Below, piece after piece: positions 16,879-20,333 of a stretch of 20,333 nt of DNA (position 1 is the first letter of the stretch; each line of letters begins with the position of its first letter). The DNA comes from Chara braunii (taxonomy: Eukaryota; Streptophyta; Charophyceae; Charales; Characeae): NCBI GenBank assembly GCA_003427395.1, contig BFEA01000822.1, positions 467,227-487,559 of the forward strand. The letters are read 5' to 3'. The notes under the pieces are model-generated. The model ran no database searches. It saw only the letters and a list, made by a program, of their open reading frames with translations, and was not told the origin of the DNA. The position numbers were made by a program, and so were the translations under genes.

Positions 16879-17789
16879 GTAATTTTGGCTAGAATTCATC
16901 GAGGATAAATCCTGACAAAATCTAATAAAATAATAAATAATCATCTGTCTTCTTGCATTTTATTATTTTTTTAATTTTTTTACTCATTTTTAATTTTGTT
17001 ATTAGAATTAATGAAAATTGAGGGCTCGTTTCCCCGCTTATCGCTCAGGGTAAAAGAGGCGCGTCAAGGCCTACTACCGTGCCCTCATCCGGCAGCTGGC
17101 TGCTTCGGGAATAGCCTCGGAACAGACGAAAAGCACAAGCGCCAAGCGAGGTAGAGGCAGCGGCTCATCTCATTAATTTTAAGGGTTAGTTCTTGTGGCC
17201 GACGCAGGTTAATTCAAGGTTCCTCTGATGACCCCTAATTTTCCCCGAAGGCGCCGACAAGAGTACCCGACAAATCCTAACCGGGCGTTTGGTTGAGTGA
17301 TGAATCCCTCGTATGTCGGGTGGCCGACCGGTCTGCGGCCGCCCGACAACGTGTTGTGAGTGAGACGTACGAGATGCCGTCGCCAAGATAGGTGACCCTT
17401 ATCACTTCCCTTCCAAAGCACGGTGCTCGGGATTCGTCAATTCCGGTTTTGTGATTGTTGATACCCATGTCCCTCCCTACTCCGTCTTGCTTCGTTTCAA
17501 CAAGCTGATCATCATCCCGTGGCTGATAGTATCTTCCCATTCGCCTCGCAGCCTGTGTAGCGGTTACCTCTACACGGAGCGCTTTCAAGCCCAAGGGTTA
17601 ACTATCAGACACGTGGCTAGGAGGAGTTCAAAGAAAAAGCAGTGAGACTGCGGCCCTCTGACTCAGATTCTGAGCTTTGCTACAAACGTCTACTAACGTC
17701 GTCGGACCCTTGTTCGAAACAGAGATCGGACGTTTGTCCCCCTCCCTTTGGACCAGGCAAAAGACGTGTGTTCCTCCACCCCTATCACC
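16879..17789. other. No convincing gene; small hairpin
   Basis: Positions 16879-17040 are A/T-rich; the rest is GC-richer. Minus-strand frames at 17186-17594 overlap one another, show no domain and are Arg/Thr-rich. A GTGTAG-CGGTTACCT-CTACAC-like hairpin sits near 17553-17574. Nothing else is recognised. Confidence 0.35.
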
Positions 17790-18345
17790 CAGCCCAGATA
17801 GTGCCACCCAACCCGGTTAGTATCATCCAGGCTACATAATACCACCCTGCCTACGTTGAGCCACCTAGTTCACGTTGTATGACCCACCCCACGTAGTACC
17901 TCACGGTGGACATGGTATGACCCACCCCCATGTAGTACAACCCAACCCACATAGTATCACCCAGCCCCCATAATACCTCTCAGTCCCCATAGTACCAGCT
18001 GGTCGTGGCAAGGGCCCAAGTATGCCTGATGTTTGCCATTTGTTTTTTTTTTTCCCTTTTTTTCTCCGACCATGGCTGTGCTTTTTTCCTTTTGTGGGAG
18101 TGTGTTAGTAGCATCCAGTCCACAGAGTATGACCCACCCCACATGGTTCCTCCTGGTCCAATGGTGGCATCCGACCCACTTGCTGCATACGCAATATAAT
18201 ACGGCCCAGCCCGCATAGTCGTACCATACCCGTGCTAAGGGCGGGCCGAGGCCCCATAGTATCAACCACGCCCCATGAACGCCAAGCCCACATTGTACCC
18301 CCTGGCTGTGCCAAGGCTAGAGTTGTGCCGAACTTTGGCTGTTTC
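17790..18345 (+). repeat. ~20-bp minisatellite in a ~300-bp higher-order unit
   Basis: Units resemble CATAGTATCACCCAGCCCC with variants such as CATAATACC and CACGTAGTACC, repeated through 17790-18000 and again through 18108-18300. Each series ends with a similar block (AGTACCAGCTGG...GGCAAGG at 17991, TGTACCCCCTGG...CCAAGG at 18294), about 302 bases apart; a third relative (GTACCATACCCG...) is at about 18211. A T-rich spacer (18043-18090) divides the two series. Frames across it are simple translations of the repeat. Confidence 0.75.
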
Positions 18346-18649
18346 TTTCGTGGCTTGGCCACGAGTCCGCCCAGATACCTATGGTGGAATGTTCAGTAGA
18401 GAGAGGCCCATGGTCTGAACTGAGAAGGTAGCCTTGTTTTTTCCCTGTGAAAGGCCTGTTTTCTTTTTTTTGCTTTGCCACGTAGACGCCAGAGGCGAAG
18501 AGGGGGTCAGGAGGAGAATGCATCCGGGGAAGACGAGGTGGCTGAGGAGGAGGTGAATAGTGGAGCAGGACGGAGGGGCGTCGGCAGAGAACAGGGAGGA
18601 GGAGGTGTGTGACTGAGGCGCAGGCGGGCATCGGCTTGTAAGAACTAAG
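18346..18649. other. No recognised feature
   Basis: Purine-rich GGAGG-type sequence at 18480-18620. Minus-strand frames here are Pro/Ser/Leu-rich, reflecting composition. No motif is recognised. Confidence 0.35.
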
Positions 18650-18652
18650 AAA

Positions 18653-19150
18653 GGGCCTCGTCCCACTACCCGCGACTTGAAAAAAATCTCAAGGGCAGCC
18701 CTACGGGCGCCCTTGAGCCAAAACGTAATTAAAAAATACTAGAGATCATCGGCGTTCCACTACACCCTGCAGTTCCTGCTCCCAAAAGGAGCGGGAAAAT
18801 GTGCGCCCCTGTTCGTCAGGGAATTTTCACAACCCAGGTCCATCGCTGGGCCAGGACACCCGCGATTGGCAAAAAAAAAAAAAGAAAAGGAGCGGACAGG
18901 GGGGCTGAACTGCTGCCTGGCGGTGCATGTTGGCGCCGTTTCCAAGAAAACTGAAGTCACCTCTGGGAGGTGACTTGAAAATTGGCCGAAGTTGCCTGGG
19001 CACCCTACGGCCGCCCTCGAGTTTCAGAGCGGGATTTTGTTGAGGCGGGAAGCTTAATCACTTTCCAATAGTGATTAGCACATCTCAAGGGCATAGTGGA
19101 ACGGCGCTGCCCTTGAGATTTTTCAAGTCTTGGGTAGTGGAACGAGGCCC
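18653..19150. mobile_element. Harbinger-like non-autonomous element, ~498 bp, long TIRs
   Basis: The left end (18653-18699) and the reverse complement of the right end (19106-19150) both read GGGCCTCGTNCCACTACCC and onward through GACTTGAAAA...TCTCAAGGGCAGC; they differ by three substitutions and two bases in an A run. AAA flanks both sides (18650-18652, 19151-19153). GGGC-type ends with a 3-bp duplication point to PIF/Harbinger, although the usual duplication is TWA. Each end adjoins a hairpin of CTCAAGGGC and GCCCTTGAG (18688-18717; 19084-19117). A diverged internal copy of the terminal block lies at 18971-19025. No transposase is encoded. Confidence 0.78.
18954..18976. repeat. Palindrome inside the Harbinger-like element
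   Basis: AAGTCACCTC-TGG-GAGGTGACTT: a perfect 10-bp stem with a 3-base loop. It directly precedes the internal copy of the terminal block. Confidence 0.75.
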
Positions 19151-19153
19151 AAA

Positions 19154-19400
19154 AGCACTGTGCCGCGCAAGCGCGGAAGCGCAGCCACTTGGGAGCGAGA
19201 CCGGCCGGCGGGCAGGGCTTGAAGCGCACAGAACGAAAAGGATTGAGAACGGGCGTGGGCACACCACTCTTGGAACGGGGAAATTTTTGAAGAGCTGTCA
19301 GGTGTTCTCAAGAGTTGGGTTTTGAAGAGCTATCTGCATTGAGTTAACTGAAAGCGTGAATGTGGACATGTTCGTAGAGATGTGCGGTAGAGGAAATTCA
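19154..19400. other. No recognised feature
   Basis: GC-rich to mixed sequence with overlapping short frames on both strands, none with a recognised motif. GAAGAGCT occurs twice (about 19290, 19325). Confidence 0.35.
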
Positions 19401-19404
19401 ACAC

Positions 19405-19620
19405 GGCAACAACCTGGTTGTTTTTTGTGTTTTTTTTCGTATTTCGTTTTTCCACTCCGAGGGCAAACTCACAGTAGCACGGGTTTTGCAACAACCTGGT
19501 TGTGTTTTGTGTTTTTTTTTCGTTTGTCGCTTTCCGATGTCGAGGGCAAACTGCTGGCCTCACCCTTTTTTTCGTTTGTCGCTTTCCGATGTCGAGGGCA
19601 AACTGCTGGCCTCACCCTAT
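19405..19620 (+). repeat. Compound tandem repeat with 52-bp and ~81-bp periods
   Basis: CGTTTGTCGCTTTCCGATGT and the following 25 bases occur identically at 19521-19565 and 19573-19617, separated by a T run: a 52-base period. Upstream, GCAACAACCTGGTTGT followed by a GTG/T tract and GAGGGCAAACT occurs at 19406 and 19487, an 81-base offset. AACAACC-T-GGTTGTT is itself a palindrome. Frames across it are Lys/Thr/Asn-rich shadows of the repeat. Confidence 0.85.
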
Positions 19621-20075
19621 ATGCCTCCATGCTCTGGACAAGTGATGCTCTGCACAAGTGCTTCTTCACGGCCACAACCAAAGAATGTCGACCCGGGAAA
19701 GAGCAAATAAAATAACGATCGTCAACTTCCGAGCACAAGCAACTCCTCCCCGGAAAAACAACGAGTGCATCCGTTACTACGACAGCACAGCATCTGCTGT
19801 GCACACCTCCAAACCCACTTTGGCCCGGCCTTACCAATCCGAAAATCGCACCCTCGCCGCCCGAAATGGAAAACCGGCCGCTGTCCATGAAAACGGCCCG
19901 CCGACCGCTTTTCGTGACTGCTGGTCTGCCCCCCTCCAACCGCACTCGTGACCACCCGGCCTACCGGTCTCTGCCCCGACAGCGACCCTTTAATTACCCG
20001 TGTTACTGCCCTATAAACCCCTTTCGCCGTAGTAGATATTTCCTGAAAAAGACTTTCTCGCTGCAAGCGGTATAG
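19621..20075. other. Open frames on both strands, no recognised gene
   Basis: A minus-strand frame of 114 codons (19722-20066), another of 158 codons (19469-19945) and plus-strand frames of 60-100 codons overlap here. None shows a domain. The longest runs into the tandem repeats. A TATA-like CCCTATAAACCCC lies near 20010-20022 on the plus strand. The frame lengths are modest for a GC-rich stretch and I would not call a gene. Confidence 0.3.
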
Positions 20076-20093
20076 CGCAGCCTCCTGGCTGCG
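20076..20093. repeat. Short hairpin
   Basis: CGCAGCC-TCCT-GGCTGCG: a 7-bp perfect stem with a 4-base loop. Confidence 0.6.
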
Positions 20094-20106
20094 AACTGCA
20101 AAAAGT

Positions 20107-20154
20107 CGTTGTGGGACCCTTTTTTTTTTTTTTTTTTTTAAACGTTGTGGGACC
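20107..20154 (-). mobile_element. Bare poly(T) insertion between 12-bp direct repeats
   Basis: CGTTGTGGGACC occurs at 20107-20118 and 20143-20154. Between them are C, 20 T and AAA. Read on the minus strand it is a poly(A) tail flanked by a target duplication. Because the flank belongs to a local GTGGGACC tandem family, T-run growth inside a repeat is a real alternative. Confidence 0.4.
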
Positions 20155-20188
20155 TATGCTGCGACCTGTGGGACCTATGCTGCAACCT
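20147..20188 (+). repeat. 21-bp tandem repeat, two copies
   Basis: GTGGGACCTATGCTGCGACCT at 20147-20167 is followed by a copy differing at one or two bases at 20168-20188. Confidence 0.8.
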
Positions 20189-20206
20189 TGTAGCGGACCT
20201 CGGGTT

Positions 20207-20245
20207 GGCCTGTGAGACCAGCCCCTTGGCCTGTTCTCACAGGCC
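20207..20245. repeat. Inverted repeat, 11-bp stem
   Basis: GGCCTGTGAGA (20207-20217) and TCTCACAGGCC (20235-20245) pair perfectly around a 17-base loop. Confidence 0.7.
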
Positions 20246-20261
20246 TGTGTTATATTCGGGG

Positions 20262-20320
20262 TAGGCCAGTCCAGGCCGGTACCTCTGTCGGTACCAGCCA
20301 GTCCAGTCCAGTCCCGTCAG
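20262..20320 (+). repeat. CCAGT/CCAGTC short repeat with GGTACC copies
   Basis: CCAGT or CAGTCC recurs every 5-10 bases, with GGTACC at 20278-20283 and GGTACC again near 20290-20295. The mix of GTACC and CCAG resembles the degenerate repeats at 15840-16500 and 17790-18345. Confidence 0.45.
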
Positions 20321-20333
20321 TCCGTTGGGGTAT

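Noticed and set aside
17186-17594. Three overlapping minus-strand frames of 66-105 codons
   Set aside because: Different frames over the same GC-rich DNA, none with a domain or coding-like consistency.
19469-19945. 158-codon minus-strand frame near the right end
   Set aside because: Half of it is a translation of 52-bp tandem repeats and T runs; no recognisable motif.
20010-20022. CCCTATAAACCCC as a promoter
   Set aside because: A TATA-like word without a recognisable gene or other promoter elements downstream is too weak to annotate.

Overview
This window looks like repeat-dense eukaryotic nuclear DNA. There are no operons or bacterial gene packing. Long poly(A)/poly(T) tracts are frequent, coding pieces are broken, and several transposon classes lie side by side. 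The reverse transcriptase with a C-terminal zf-RVT-type zinc-binding segment, together with hAT-like and Harbinger/Tourist-like miniature elements, suggests the green lineage. A streptophyte alga such as Chara is my best guess, but I cannot prove it. I found no intact host gene. Two stretches (about 1840-2242 +, 3864-4047 -) read like exons or decayed exons.

Layout. Positions 1-1400 are non-coding, with two tiny poly(A) insertions flanked by direct repeats (292-353, 861-908) and two tRNA-like SINE candidates. Positions 1447-1845 hold a 68-bp-period tandem repeat. It is followed by a frameshifted protein-like fragment broken by an unresolved base inside a T/G homopolymer (1941). Positions 2940-3022 hold a tRNA-like retroposon candidate. 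Positions 3055-3204 are a 150-bp Tourist/Harbinger-like foldback MITE with TTA target duplications, followed by 22-bp tandem repeats. Positions 4207-4612 are three ~115-120-bp monomers, the first two followed by exactly 26 T. They run straight into a ~7-kb L1-type LINE (about 4613-11594): unrecognised ORF1, AP-like endonuclease, reverse transcriptase with FADD, zinc-binding C-terminus, 3' UTR and A30. The LINE is dead, with at least seven frame changes and many stops.

Positions 11595-14827 are mostly featureless. Positions 14836-15417 are a non-autonomous hAT element with a perfect 8-bp target duplication and GTGAAC-rich ends. It contains 38 bp of Nextera/Tn5 mosaic-end adapter, an assembly artefact. 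Positions 15840-16500 and 17790-18345 carry a degenerate ~20-bp minisatellite. Positions 16565-16870 are a 306-bp element with 12-bp perfect inverted ends and 8-bp duplications. Positions 18653-19150 are a ~498-bp Harbinger-like element with ~45-bp inverted ends and internal copies of its own termini. The right end has short tandem repeats, a third poly(T) insertion between direct repeats, and hairpins.

Nothing here behaves as a multi-gene system. What links the features is transposition: LINE machinery could have made the poly(A) and SINE-like insertions, and several DNA-transposon families have left non-autonomous copies whose transposases are not in this window.
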